Made by a program: the position numbers and the translations under genes. Shown one piece after another: positions 51,415 through 62,500 of a stretch of 64,000 nucleotides of DNA. How positions within the stretch are numbered: the stretch's first letter is position 1; each line of letters opens with the position of its first letter. The notes under the pieces are model-generated. The model saw only the letters and a list, made by a program, of their open reading frames with translations, was not told the DNA's origin and did no database searches. Source of the stretch: CAZJYI01 sp964550025 (lineage in GTDB: Bacteria > Verrucomicrobiota > Kiritimatiellia > UBA8416 > CAYOBW01); assembly GCA_964550025.1 (NCBI GenBank), contig CAZJYI010000009.1:69421-133420 (forward strand). The letters run 5' to 3'.

Positions 51415-51460
51415 AATGGCCATTCATTGCGATAATAGCCATTCTGAGTGGCCATGTCAA
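51415..51460 (-). promoter_or_regulatory. Promoter and operator of the toxin-antitoxin operon
   Basis: Minus strand: TTGACA (51460-51455), exactly 17 bp, TATTAT (51437-51432). This is the closest match to the sigma70 consensus in the window. TGGCCA palindromes and AATGGC direct repeats flank and overlap it (51415-51455), a plausible autoregulatory operator for the antitoxin. Confidence 0.8.
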
Positions 51461-51524
51461 TGCCGGCGTTTGCCCTGTTTCTTGGAGCCGGGATGCAATC
51501 CAGGCCTACGGTTGGGAGGGCAGG

Positions 51525-51576
51525 TGTCCCATCGTGGGACAGGTTTTGTCGCCCCGCAGCGCAGTGGCGCGGCGAC
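51525..51576. repeat. Short palindromes between the toxin-antitoxin and pilin-like genes
   Basis: TGTCCCA-TCG-TGGGACA at 51525-51541 and GTCGCC...GGCGAC at 51548-51576. No gene is seen in 51461-51609. Confidence 0.55.
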
Positions 51577-51609
51577 TAACCCGTCACGGGAGGACGCTCT
51601 TCTGCACGC

Positions 51610-52029
51610 TCATCGCCCCGTCGAGATCGTCTCGCCGCGATACACGATCGACAGGCAGTTCGAGTCGGACCGGCGGATTGCCTGTTCCCAGTTGGCCTCG
51701 ATATTGGCTGGCCCGCCGTTTACCGTCGCGCCTGACGGCCAGTTCATAGCGGCGGCGCTGCCGCACTTGAGCATTTCGCCGACCATGGCCGGGGTGACGG
51801 ATGCGCTGGAAACGAAGTTGCTCACACTCATGACTTCGTCGATAGCGTCTTCAAGCATGCGCAGGTTGCCGACGCAGAGCTTCTTGTACGTTTCGACGCG
51901 GCTCCTGAGCATCGCGTGCACACAGAACGCGATCAGGCCGAAGGCGATCAACACAGCCAGCCCGTAACCGAGAGACATGCCGACGACCCGGAGTGCGATG
52001 GGAAACCGTTCTGTGCTGTCTGCAGACAT
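51610..52029 (-). CDS. Small membrane-anchored pilin-like protein
   Basis: 139 aa. One N-terminal hydrophobic helix (MSLGYGLAVLIAFGLIAFCVHAML) preceded by a short charged segment, then CVGNLRMLEDAIDEVMSVSNF and a C-terminal AAAMNWPSGATVNGGPANIEANW...NCLSIVY. The C-x-NLR...AI pattern and the distal P-S-G-x-T-x-x-G block recall the small prepilin-like proteins of PVC bacteria, but no prepilin peptidase site is seen. A broken paralogue lies 0.9 kb away. Confidence 0.55.
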   Translation of the reverse strand: MSADSTERFPIALRVVGMSLGYGLAVLIAFGLIAFCVHAMLRSRVETYKKLCVGNLRMLEDAIDEVMSVSNFVSSASVTPAMVGEMLKCGSAAAMNWPSGATVNGGPANIEANWEQAIRRSDSNCLSIVYRGETISTGR

Positions 52030-52134
52030 CTGCCGTACCCAGCGAGTGATGCTAGCACCGGACCCTCCGAGGTGCAAGGTGTGCCCTTGGGATTGGGGGC
52101 ACCCGCCAGCATGGGCCGTGGTCCCGTTCGAGCG

Positions 52135-52310
52135 TAGGTCCCAGTTGCACTGGGACCATCGAGGGTGGGAGGATGCACTTTGTGGAGACATCCCGTCCCA
52201 TGGTAGGGTCTGTCTCGAAATCGGCACCACCGTGCTGATGGGTCCCAGTACAACTGGGACCTACGGGGATTGGCACGGCGCTGCTGTGGTCCCAGTACAA
52301 CTGGGACCTA
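52135..52310. repeat. Three GGTCCCAG-N5-CTGGGACC palindromes
   Basis: Stems at 52137-52157, 52241-52261 and 52288-52308, with loops TTGCA, TACAA and TACAA, flanked by GTAG or CTACGGGG. The latter two are near-identical 21-mers 47 bp apart. Same family as 38344-38364 and 38445-38465. The region lies upstream of the pilin-like gene and downstream of the secreted operon; no gene is seen in 52030-52321. Confidence 0.8.
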
Positions 52311-52321
52311 CGGGGAGCCGA

Positions 52322-53272
52322 TCACTCGTTCTCAACCCGTACCCGGTAGAACCACGGTCCCTCATGGGGCGGAGTGGGGGGCTGGTAGGTGTTTTCCGGC
52401 GGCGTCGAACCCGCGGCGCCGACGGGGGTGAAGCCGGCGAGCGGGCTGTCTGAGCGGAGGATGGCGTAGGTGCGGTTGGACACGGATTGCCAGGTAATCG
52501 TGACGGGCTTTGCGTGCGGTGGTAGACCGTTTCTGGCAATCTGCACTTCGAAGACGGACAGGTGGTTTGTCGGGTCTGTTCCGGCGCGGTATTCCGCGTA
52601 GTTGTTCATGCCGTCGCCGTCGCTGTCGACCCATGCGTCTCGCCAGTCGCCGGCGTCGAGGCCGTGCCCGACTTCCCAGCTATTGGGGACGCCGTCCTTG
52701 TCTTCGTCGCCTTCCCATACGATTCCGGACAGCGTGACGTCGGCAATCTGGTAGTCCTGGGCTGCCGTTTCGCTGTGCCGGCTGATTGTGATGCCTATCC
52801 AGTCCACGTCACGGACGTCGTTCTCGAACTGCCCGGAATTGCTGTTGGGGCCCATAATCCAGCCGGAATCGAAGCCGATCGGGACGGTGTAGCTCCGCTC
52901 GCCGCCGGCGGGCGGGGCCGGAAGCGCGCGGTACCAGACGCTACTGTCTGCCGCGGCGCGGAAGGAGGCCTTGACTTCGCTGGGGCGAGTAGCTCCCGCG
53001 CGGCACGTGAAAGCAATGTGGGTTGGCGTCACCGTGGCCGGAAGGGCGCGGCGAATCGTGTCGGCGACGTAGGTGGGCGCTCCCGGCTGCTTCGGGAACC
53101 GCAGGTTCAGCCGGCCGCCGGGATTGGTCAGTGCGGTCTTCGACGGGGTGTTCGTCCAGGCGCCCGTTCCCGGCTGTGACCACTGCTCCACATGCTGCCA
53201 TTCACCCTCTCCCGAAGCCGTGCGCAGGGCGATGAGGCAGGCCGCGGCTGCTATGGTGCGGATGGTGTCCAT
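52322..53272 (-). CDS. Secreted protein with Ca-binding TSP3-like repeats
   Basis: 316 aa. Signal peptide (TIRTIAAAACLIALRTASG). Residues about 20-190 form a beta-rich domain. Residues about 195-240 have two TSP3/dockerin-like calcium loops: DEDKDGVPNSWEVGHG and DSDGDGMNNYAEYRAGTDPTN. A beta-sandwich C-terminus follows, with the TWQSVSNRTYAILRS pattern common in PVC surface proteins. Start ATG 53272 overlaps the previous gene by 22 bp; no strong ribosome site. Last gene of the secreted operon. Confidence 0.75.
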   Translation of the reverse strand: MDTIRTIAAAACLIALRTASGEGEWQHVEQWSQPGTGAWTNTPSKTALTNPGGRLNLRFPKQPGAPTYVADTIRRALPATVTPTHIAFTCRAGATRPSEVKASFRAAADSSVWYRALPAPPAGGERSYTVPIGFDSGWIMGPNSNSGQFENDVRDVDWIGITISRHSETAAQDYQIADVTLSGIVWEGDEDKDGVPNSWEVGHGLDAGDWRDAWVDSDGDGMNNYAEYRAGTDPTNHLSVFEVQIARNGLPPHAKPVTITWQSVSNRTYAILRSDSPLAGFTPVGAAGSTPPENTYQPPTPPHEGPWFYRVRVENE

Positions 53273-55926
53273 ATGAAGTTCGTCGCGCTCCAGTTTGTCG
53301 TGTGGTAGTAGTAATAGCCCCTGCCGGGCTCGAGCGAGAAGTCGGCCAAACCGCCGCCCCCTGTCCCATTGCCCCACCAGCGCCGGTCGAGGTCCTCGCC
53401 GCCCGCGGCGTGGTTGTCGAGGAGCTGGTAGAAGCGGAAGCCGTTTCCGTGCTGCATCCAGATCTCATCGCCGTGGTTCGTGTTGTCCGGGTGGTAGGGA
53501 ATGCCCCCGGTTCCGATGTCGGCGAACCCGAGCTGGTTACCCGCGCCACCGCTGTCATGCGTTCGTGCAATTGGCAGCGGCCACCCGAACAGGTTCCATC
53601 GACCGTTGTCTGTCGTGAATGACTGGCTCGTGACCTCCGCGCCGGAGAACGTTCGTCCGGCGAAAACGGTGTTGGCTCTCGGGGCGCTGGAACTGCTGCG
53701 CTCGACCCACATCGCCCTGCCGGGCGATACCTCGAGGTCCATCGTGACGCCGTTGGTCCACCACTGGACGTCGCCCTGGGCATTGGTTGTCAGCAGGCAA
53801 TTGATCCACGCTTTCGTGTCGTCCCAGAGGCGAACCACGTCGCCCGTGGTGAATCCGGCGTACAGACCCCGCGCGAGCTGTTCTCCGAGCTGCGAGTTGA
53901 AGTTGTTCGAGCTGGCGTTGGCGAAGTTCACGGGTACGCAGATCAGGTAGCGGTTGGTGGGGAGGCGATCCTGCACGAAGACCGCCCATTCCTCGGTGTT
54001 GGTGTAGCTCTCGCCGCCCAGCGTGACGCCCATGTTGTAGAAGCGGCTCGCGTACAGGTCCACGGCACTCGTGTCGGTCCAGATGTGTGTGGCCGAGCCG
54101 TCGTTCGTGACCGTGGTCCGAAGCGATTTCGCGAGCGACGCATCGTTATTGGCTGCGAAAACGCGGTATTTGCGGCGGTCGCTGTCTCCAACGGTCTGGA
54201 AACTGGATGAACTGATGTGATCCCCCGCTTGCCAGGTGACCTCGATGTCTGACGACGTGGGATCGGCGAGGTCGACCGTGAGCACGGTCATGTACGATGT
54301 GAGGTCGTCCGGGTCTGTTCCGGCCAGGTATTCCCGGTGATTCGAGACGCCGTCGCCATCCTTGTCGGCGGTCTTGTCGCTGCCCGTTCCGCCCAGGTAG
54401 TCCTCTTCCCAGCGGTCGGATAGGCCGTTGCCGTCGCGGTCGATGTGCAGCGGCATGTCGGATGCGATGCCGAGCGTATCGACGTACATGCGGCGCGTCA
54501 CGTTGTCGACGGAGGCCGCGGTTGTCGTGAAGTTGGTGGTGCTGTCGGCCCAATCGCTGCCGCCCGCGTTGGAGGCGAAGCATCGGTAGTAGTAGACCTG
54601 TCCCGGAGAGAGGTCGGTCAGGGTGGTTTCGAACACGCCCCACGACTGTGTGCCCATGTCGACCTCGTGGCTCCAGTTCGAGCTGTTCTCACCGCCGTCG
54701 GACGGGCCCCAGTAGACAGTGACTTCCGGATAGGGGTAGCCGCTGGTCACGTGGCCCCGTATCGTAGCCGTCGTTGCCGAGATGCCGGTGATTCCACCGC
54801 AGTTGCTGATCGTCGGCGCATCGGCGGAAGGGACCGGAATTCCCGTCAAGCGAACGTCGTCGATGTAGTAGAAGTCGTTGCTGCTGGGCGCCGTGCCGAA
54901 GTCGAAGAACTCAAAGCGCAGTGCCACCTGCGTTTCGCTTGCGGGTAGTTCGAAAGTATAGGGGTTGGCGGATGCGGTGAGCGGGCTGGTGAGCGTTTCG
55001 CCAAACGCCACGTCCCCGTTGTCATACCCGTATACGAGAGTGACCCCTCCCGTCCCGTTCCAGTCCGATCCTCCATCATACGAGAGTGACAACAGGAAGT
55101 TGTCATTCGTGTCGACGTCCTGGGCCGCATAGGCCACGGACAGTGCGACGTCCGTCATGCCGACCAGGCTCACGTTGTCAAAGGTGAGCACGGGCAGCGA
55201 GCCACCCCCGTCCGTGCCCGAGAACTCCCGGGACCACGCTCCCGCGTAGGAACGCGAATTCGTGGTCACCACGGAGCCTCCGCCCGTCGTGGTCGACCCC
55301 CAGTTCTCGAACGCGCTGCCGTCGAAGCTCTGGTATCGAATGGCACGCGTGCCGTCGTCTACGGACACCATCCCGTTCAGCGTTACGTCGTCCACATGCC
55401 ACGTGCCGCTGTTTGTGGCCGCCCGGATTCCGTACACGCGGAGATGCACGGTGCCGATCAAGTCGAGGGGGCGCACATCGTCGGCCGTGTGCGTGTGCCA
55501 CACGTCCGCGGATGTACTGTCGCCCTCGCCGAGGTCCGCGAAAGTGGTTCCGTTCGTGCTGTAGCGCACCACCCAGTTCGTCGGGCCCTTGTCGGACCGT
55601 TTCTCCGCGAAAGACAAGCTCGTCACCTCGCCGACGAATCCGGTCGGGATGGTGATCGTGAAGCCGAAGTAGTCATCCGGGGTGCCGTTCGTGGGCCACT
55701 TGGTACTCCCCCAGGCCGTTCCGGCATCCGGGTAGCCCTGGTAGAACCCCGTTGTCCCGTCGCCGTCGTAGCCCATGTCGGACGCCGAGATGTTGCCGTG
55801 TACCGTCACGGGCTCGAGGCTGGATCCCTCGAAATCGTACTTCACGAGAACATCGGCTTGCGCGGCCGCGGCGAGACACAGTGCGACCGCGGCGACAACC
55901 GATGCTTCATTCCGTCCCGTTCTCAT
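53251..55926 (-). CDS. Large secreted multi-domain beta protein with TSP3-like repeat
   Basis: 891 aa with signal peptide (VVAAVALCLAAAAQA). The N-terminal 300 residues hold two similar jelly-roll domains (DDVTLNGMVS and YIDDVRLTGIPV as endings). A fibronectin-III-like domain follows (ISATTATIRGHVTSGYPYPEVTVYWG...YYYRCFASNAGG), then Ca loops DRDGNGLSDRWEEDYLG and DKDGDGVSNHREYLAGTDPDD, then a C-terminal region rich in Trp and Gly. Role inferred: surface polysaccharide binding or adhesion. Middle of a co-directional secreted operon. Confidence 0.75.
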   Translation of the reverse strand: MRTGRNEASVVAAVALCLAAAAQADVLVKYDFEGSSLEPVTVHGNISASDMGYDGDGTTGFYQGYPDAGTAWGSTKWPTNGTPDDYFGFTITIPTGFVGEVTSLSFAEKRSDKGPTNWVVRYSTNGTTFADLGEGDSTSADVWHTHTADDVRPLDLIGTVHLRVYGIRAATNSGTWHVDDVTLNGMVSVDDGTRAIRYQSFDGSAFENWGSTTTGGGSVVTTNSRSYAGAWSREFSGTDGGGSLPVLTFDNVSLVGMTDVALSVAYAAQDVDTNDNFLLSLSYDGGSDWNGTGGVTLVYGYDNGDVAFGETLTSPLTASANPYTFELPASETQVALRFEFFDFGTAPSSNDFYYIDDVRLTGIPVPSADAPTISNCGGITGISATTATIRGHVTSGYPYPEVTVYWGPSDGGENSSNWSHEVDMGTQSWGVFETTLTDLSPGQVYYYRCFASNAGGSDWADSTTNFTTTAASVDNVTRRMYVDTLGIASDMPLHIDRDGNGLSDRWEEDYLGGTGSDKTADKDGDGVSNHREYLAGTDPDDLTSYMTVLTVDLADPTSSDIEVTWQAGDHISSSSFQTVGDSDRRKYRVFAANNDASLAKSLRTTVTNDGSATHIWTDTSAVDLYASRFYNMGVTLGGESYTNTEEWAVFVQDRLPTNRYLICVPVNFANASSNNFNSQLGEQLARGLYAGFTTGDVVRLWDDTKAWINCLLTTNAQGDVQWWTNGVTMDLEVSPGRAMWVERSSSSAPRANTVFAGRTFSGAEVTSQSFTTDNGRWNLFGWPLPIARTHDSGGAGNQLGFADIGTGGIPYHPDNTNHGDEIWMQHGNGFRFYQLLDNHAAGGEDLDRRWWGNGTGGGGLADFSLEPGRGYYYYHTTNWSATNFIWTPSAP

Positions 55927-55938
55927 TCTCGCCCTGCC

Positions 55939-56559
55939 TCAGTTCTTGATCCTGAATCGGTGGAAATACGTATTCGTTGCGGTGGTCTGGAACTTCAGGT
56001 TCGTTGCCACCGGGGTCGCCAGTTTGCTGGGCGTATCGTCCACGGCATAGAGGGACCAGTTGGACGCGCCATAGTCCAGGTTGACGGTGAAACGGTACCA
56101 GGTGTTGGACGGGATCGTTGTGCCCGTCGTGACCCACGTGTCGTTGCTGATCGCGCGGATGCCGCCGTCGGCCGCCACGTAGAAAGCCGCCACGGCATTG
56201 GAGCTGACGACCGGAGGCGTGCTGTTGGTCGGATGAGGGACACGCGCGTAGAAATCGATCCACACGTTGGTGGCATCCGCATCCCCGAAATCGCGCCATA
56301 CCGTCGCGTTGGTGGAAACCACTGTCGCCTTGCTGCCGTCATACGCAATCGAGGTCTGCACCTGCGCGTCGTTCTGTCGATCCGCCTGCCACTGGTTCTG
56401 GTCGTGGAGCACGCCTTCCGAACGACTGTCGAAATCCTCCACGAAAGGCAGATCGGCCGCCCCTGTTCGGTGTGACAGGCCCGACACCATGGCCACGATC
56501 GCCGCGGCGCCGATCGCCCGGACCCAGGTCGCGCCTCGATGTTTCTGCGTTACTTTCAT
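55939..56559 (-). CDS. Secreted LamG/jelly-roll-like protein
   Basis: 206 aa with signal peptide (AIGAAAIVAMVSGLSHRTGAA). A single concanavalin-like domain: LPFVEDFDSRSEGVLHDQNQW, VWIDFYARVP and a YRFTVNLDYGASNWSLYAVDD core, ending HRFRIKN. Typical ligand-binding sandwich. Its ATG overlaps the TAA of the giant gene by one base (TAATG), so it is translationally coupled. Confidence 0.75.
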   Translation of the reverse strand: MKVTQKHRGATWVRAIGAAAIVAMVSGLSHRTGAADLPFVEDFDSRSEGVLHDQNQWQADRQNDAQVQTSIAYDGSKATVVSTNATVWRDFGDADATNVWIDFYARVPHPTNSTPPVVSSNAVAAFYVAADGGIRAISNDTWVTTGTTIPSNTWYRFTVNLDYGASNWSLYAVDDTPSKLATPVATNLKFQTTATNTYFHRFRIKN

Positions 56560-59500
56560 TACTCGAATATGAATACCGCTTTTCCGGGCACATTCACGGC
56601 GGCGATCGTCACGTTGACCGTGATTGTGTCGTAGTTGCCAAAGGAATCCGTTACCTGAACGACGAAGCTGTCGCTTCCCGAATACAATTCGTCCGGCACA
56701 TAGCCGACCGCTTTGCTCGCCCCCGTGCCGCTGACGGTCGCCGTTCCGTGTTCGGGGGCGTTCCGAATCGACCAGGTCAGCGTGTCCCCGGGATCGGGGT
56801 CCGTGGCATTCAGCGTCAGGCTGAACGCCGTTGGGTCGCCGTTCTCGGACATCGTTACGGTGGTCTGCGCGCCTTCCGTAATCACGGGCGGATAGGTGGG
56901 CGTAGTCTGGCTGCCGCTGAGTGGCGTGCCGTTGGTGAAGTAGTTGACGCCGTAGCTGGTTCCGCTGTGCTCGAACACCTTGAAGTGGTAGGTGATCGCC
57001 GGGGACAAGCCCGTCACCGTCACGTTGGTTCCCGGTCCGTTGTAGACGACGTACTCGCCCGCCGCAATCGTGTCCCCGCTACCGAATGCCGCGTTGGCCG
57101 CGTAGTTGGACCCATCCACGGGAGCCCCCGTCACGGCGCTGCCCTGCTTCGCAACAACGATGCGGTTGTCGCCGTCGCCATTGTCCCAGCACACCCTCAT
57201 CGACACGTTCGTTACATCCCGGAACTCGAGATTACTGGCGTGCATCGTTGGCTCGAGGGCAAACATGCCCGTACCCAGAATCGCGAATGTGTACGGGTTG
57301 TCGCTGTGATCGTCGCTCGCGATGGTCACGACGCCGTTGCGGAACCCTTCGTCCGTGGGCGTGAAGCGGACCGTGAACGTCGTATTCGACTCCGGGGCAA
57401 TACTGGTGGTTGCCGGCGCCGCCACAACGGCAAAGTCCCCGGAGTGCACGCCGCCGATCTCCACCGCGGGGGAGCCCGTCAGGTTGAGGGTATGCAGGGC
57501 GCTCAGATTGGTGATGGTGAACGTGTGCTCAACGGAATACGGCATCTCGACGATGAAGAAGTCCGTCCCGTCGGCGGTCGTGGCCGTGTCGTCGTTGTTG
57601 GTGACGACGAGAGAGGTGTTCGTGCCGAGAATCTGTATCTCGGGGTTGAAGCGCAGACTGACGTAGTCCGAGCCGTATATGACCTCGCCGGTAACGCTGC
57701 CGGCCCAGTTGGTCGCGTCAAAAGCCGCCGAGACCGCTCCGCTGTCGCTGGTGATGACAACGTACTCTCCCGCCGTGACCGCCGCGATGTTGCTGACGGT
57801 CAGCGTACCGTCCAGTTCGATGTTCCTCGCCACCTGGATGGTCGCAATGTCACTGTCCGCCAATGTGAACCACAACTCCGCCCCGTCGCCGCGCATTTCG
57901 AAGTCGTCCGCGCCGGTGTCGCCGACAGTGATGCTCGGCGCCGAGCCAACGATGTGGAACACGCCTGTCGCGTCGGTGTCGCCGAGCTGCAGGTTCCCGT
58001 CGAGGGAGATGGTCCCATTGGTGATGGTGTACCGCCCGTAAGTTCCCGAAGTATCTTCGCCGATCCTGAGATCGGCCACGTCGGCGTTCAGGTCCAGCGT
58101 CCCGCCCGTCTGGTACACGACGCCGGTCGCCCCGTCCGCGGCGCCCACGTTGAAGTCGCGGTCCCCGCGCACCAGGCCGCCCGACAGGTTGATGGTCGCC
58201 GCATGGCCGGCTGCCTGCGCGATGTTGTACTCGGACGCAAGGACCGTACCGCCCGCGATGTTCAAAGTGGATGCATGCTCCACCTGGAACGAATCGTCGC
58301 CATCGCCCGTATCCTTCGTCACGGTCAGAGTTCCACCGCTTACGTTTAAAACGGTCCCGGTGGCCGTGGCGTCGTCGGCAATGCGGACAACGGTAGCTGT
58401 CACCGCGCCACCGTCGATGGTCAGTGTTCCGGGTGCCGCTACGCCGATCTGCAGCTCCGCGTCGACGTTTACCACGCCCGACGAAACGGTCATCTCACCC
58501 GTTCCCAGCACGGCGACGTTGAGCCTGTCGGCAACGTCCACGAGTCCCCCGTCGACAACAAGGCTACCCGTGCTCCCCCAGGTCTGGCCAACGTTGACAT
58601 CCCCGCCGCCCGAGGTGCGCAGGATACCGTCTCCGGACACGGTGGCGCTACCCCGTCCGCCGCCTCCCACGGCAATGGCCTCGTCGGTGCCGTTCGTGAC
58701 CACGCCGCCCGTAATGGAGAGGGTTCCCGTCGATCCACCCGAGTGGCCTACCAGGATCTCGTCGTAGACGCTCAGAGTACCCCCGGAAACGGCAACCGTG
58801 CCCACCGCTCCCGAGTCGTTCCCGATCTCCAGGTTGTCGCCAACGTTCATTTCGCCGCCGCTCACCGTGAGCGTGTTGTCATTGTCGTTGTTGGCGTTGC
58901 CACCCACGACCACGTCACCGTAGGCCGTGTTGATGGTGTCCACCGTGGCGGCCCCGGTCACCGTCATCGTGCCGTGGCCGGACTGTCCGATGACCAGCGC
59001 CTTCGAACTGTTGGTGTTCCCGATGTTGATGCTGAGCTGTCCGCCGCTGATGGTCACGGCGCCGCTCGCACCCGACGCGTCGCCCACGCGCATGACGTTG
59101 GTGACCTGCACGGTCCCGCCGACCATCGTCATCGTGCCGTCGGCGCCGCTCGCGCTGTCGCCCAGCAGCAGGTCGTCCCCGATCGACAACGTCCCGCCGC
59201 CGACCGTCAGCGTGCTCCCGCTGTCTTCCGCCCCGGAACCGCCGTCCCCGACACGCAGATCGGCGCCGACCGCGATGGCCGCCGTTCCGGTCACGGTGAG
59301 GTAGCCCTTGCCCATGTCGCCGACCATGACGTCGTTCGATACGACCAGGCTCCCGTTGGTGATGGTGTAGCGCCCGAGATCGCCCTGGTTTTCGCCCAGC
59401 ACGAGGTTCGTGGTCACCGTCAGAACACCTGAAACCTGCTCGACCGTGCCCGTGCCGTTCAGCCCTCCGCTGAAGGCGTCATCGCCCACGAACAGGTTGC

Positions 59501-62500
59501 CTGCCGCCTCCGCGGCCAGCGAAACGACCGCGGTATGTCCCCCGTTGACGTGAGCCGTGTCGCCCGCGGCGGGTTCGGTGTCGACCGTCCAGTTTGCCGC
59601 CGTGCTCCAGTCGCGGTCGGCTCCCCCGCCCGCGTCCCATTCGAATGTCGGCACGGAAAATGGGAGGGTGTTGGTCGTCAGCAGCGTATCGCCCGGGCGG
59701 TCGAAATCGTTGTCGGCCGCCACCACCCTGACCGTCCATGTGCCGGAGGGAATGGCGCCCGAGATGCCCGCGGGCTCAGCGTGGACGACGGGCTCGAAGG
59801 CTGTGGCTTCCCCGTTGGTGAAGCTGAATGTGTCAAAGACGGCGGTCATGCGGACGCCGCCGGTGGGGTCGAGGATGGTCAGGTAGGGCGAGTTCGTGGG
59901 CTCCGACGTGCTCGATCCGTTGACGTGCACCCCGCTGTGCTCGTCGAGCACCCATCCGGTAAGCGTCCAGCCGCCGTTCACCAGCTCGTCGCCCAGGATG
60001 ATACCGCTGCCCCGGCTGTTCCCGTCGATGGTCAGCCCCGACCACTCGGGGGCGGTCTCGTCGTCGTCCGTGACGATGAACTGCACGAGCGCATTCGTCG
60101 TCACGCTTCGGTCGTGGGGCACGTCGTCGCCGTTGCCCTGTGCGTCGGGATACACGCCCCTGTCATTGTCCTCGTCCTCGCCGCTGACCGACAGGAAGAA
60201 CAGGTCGTTCGTGTTGATGTTGGTGATGGCGAAGGCGTTGTAGTAGACCGTCGTGACGACCACGTCCATGTTGGCGCCCAGGAAGTTCGTGAAGGGCTCG
60301 TCGTAGCCGAACGAACTGGTCTCGTGAGTGACGGGATTGGTCGTATACAGGTCCCAGTTGGGGATCACGCGTCCCAGGGTCGAGAGGATGTTGGTGCTGG
60401 GATGGGCCGCCGCGTTGGTCATGAAGACGCCGCTGGTGTCGGTCCACTCCACCGCGATGTCCACGTAGTCGTTGGTGTTGGCGAGATCCTGGTCGGTGAT
60501 GTTGGTCTGGGTCGCGCCCGGTGCGTACAGCGTGCCGATGTAGAGCAGCTTCGGCGTAGGTCCTGCCGTGTCGTCGTCCGTCCCCGAAACCGTGAACGTG
60601 TTGGTCGTATGCCCCGAGAGCATTCCGCCCAGGTCGCGTGACCGCGCGCGCCAGTAGTACTGTGCGGCAGCCGGTCCCGAGTCGATGGTGTAGTAGGTGT
60701 TCGTGTGCGGCGTGTTGGCGCGGTAGCTGATCGCGTAGTTCTCACCGCCGTTGAAGCCGCTGTCGGTGCTCACTTCGAGGAAGTAGCTCGTGACCTCGTC
60801 GTCGGCATCCGAGCCTGCGGGCCAGTTGAAGGACATGGTCCCCTCTTCGAAAGTGGCGTTGTTTGTGGGGAACGTGTTGTCGGTGTCGGTGATGTCCGGG
60901 GCGGTCGGAAGCTGGTTGCCGGACAGACCGTTCGCATCGAAACGCACGTCGAAGAACGTGTCGATGTCGCCATCGCTGATCTCCTCGCCCCATGCGGAGT
61001 AGTTGCCCGCGGCGTCGTCGACGCCGTACGGGAGCACAGCCAGTGTGTCCGCGGCGTCCGCCGTTCCGGCGAAGTCGGCCGTGGTATCGCCGCTGTTGGC
61101 GTAGTTGCCGCTGCCGATCAACGTGTTGTTGAGGTAGGCGGCGACCGACACGCGGGCCGTCGTCGTCCCCGTCAGCCCGAGGTCGCCACGCGCAATCTTG
61201 AACTCCACGATGCCGTTCTCGCCCGATCCGAAATAGCTGGCCTGGTCGCCGTGCGTGGGTGGCGCGTACCAGTTCGATCCGTCGTCCGCGTGCAGCTCGA
61301 TGCGGTGCCCCACGTCCGGCACGTAGTGCACGATGATCTGCCGCTCCGGGTAATGCATGGCCGCGTTGCCGTCGATGTAATAACCGTCGCCGAGACCCGT
61401 GTCGGAATCGTCAGCGATTTCGGTCATGTTCGTGTCGGCCGGGTCCTGATCGGTGTCGACGGCAACGGCCACGTACGGATAGGCCGTGTCCGCGATGTTG
61501 CGGTACTGCACCATGAAGTAGACGTCGTCGGCGTCGGCGCGGATGCGGAACTCCTCGATGTCGAGATTGGAGCTCTGTCCCAGGTCCGTGCGCTCTTCGC
61601 TCTCCTTGTCCCGCCACAGGAATTCGTTCTCGTCGATGGTCGACGAGTTGACGGCCGTGGGCAACGTGCCGATCCAGTCCTCCTTGTTGCCGTCGACCTC
61701 AACCGTCAGGGTGGTCGTCGTCAGGAAAGCCCCCGGGGAGTAGTAGTCGTAGTTCTCCGTGAAGAAGCCGTAGTGGTACACCGTCTGCGGATCGAGACCG
61801 GTGTCCGTGTCCGAGGCCCCGCTGCCGGCGGCGTAGATGACCTGGTTGCGCCCGTCGATCCCGTACGTCTCGTCGTGCGCGTACGCCGTGCCGTTCGTCG
61901 GGGGATCCGGGTTCGCGCCCTGGCGGCGCACGACCATCACGTTGTACAGGCCCGGCCGCGTCCAGTCGACCGTGATGTCGCGGGTTCCCCTGTCGCTGAC
62001 CGACAGGCCGGTCGAGTCCTGGAGATTCGTCACTGTGTACGTGATGTCGATGACGTGGTCCGCATTCGTCTGGTTGCCGCTGATCGTGTTGGTTGCGGCG
62101 AACGTCCCCAGCGACGTGGCCTTGCTGAACGATGCCGTGTGAACCTGGAAGGCCGCCATGGCCAGGGATCCCGTCTCTGCCGTGACCGTGACGCTCATCG
62201 AACCCCAGCCCGGCCCGTACGACACCGTGTTGGTGTAGTTCAGCGTGCCCCCGCCCGTGTTGGTGACACTGAGCGTGTCCTCGGAAGGCGTCGTGCCGAG
62301 CGGGACTGAGAAAGCCATCGCATCCGGCCCCGCACCCAGTGCCGGCTCGATGTCCGGCGCGTCGTAGTACAGTACCAGGTCGCCGCTCTCGTTACTGATG
62401 CTGAATGTGCCGCCGTAGAGCTCCGTGCCCCAGTACGTACTGCTGTCCAGCGTGAAATCGGTGGCGTCGTAGCCGGAGAGCGTGCCCGCGTCGATGATTG

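Noticed and set aside
52135..52310. Repeat cluster as a CRISPR array
   Set aside because: The repeats are perfect short palindromes with unequal spacing and no uniform spacers, and no cas gene is nearby.
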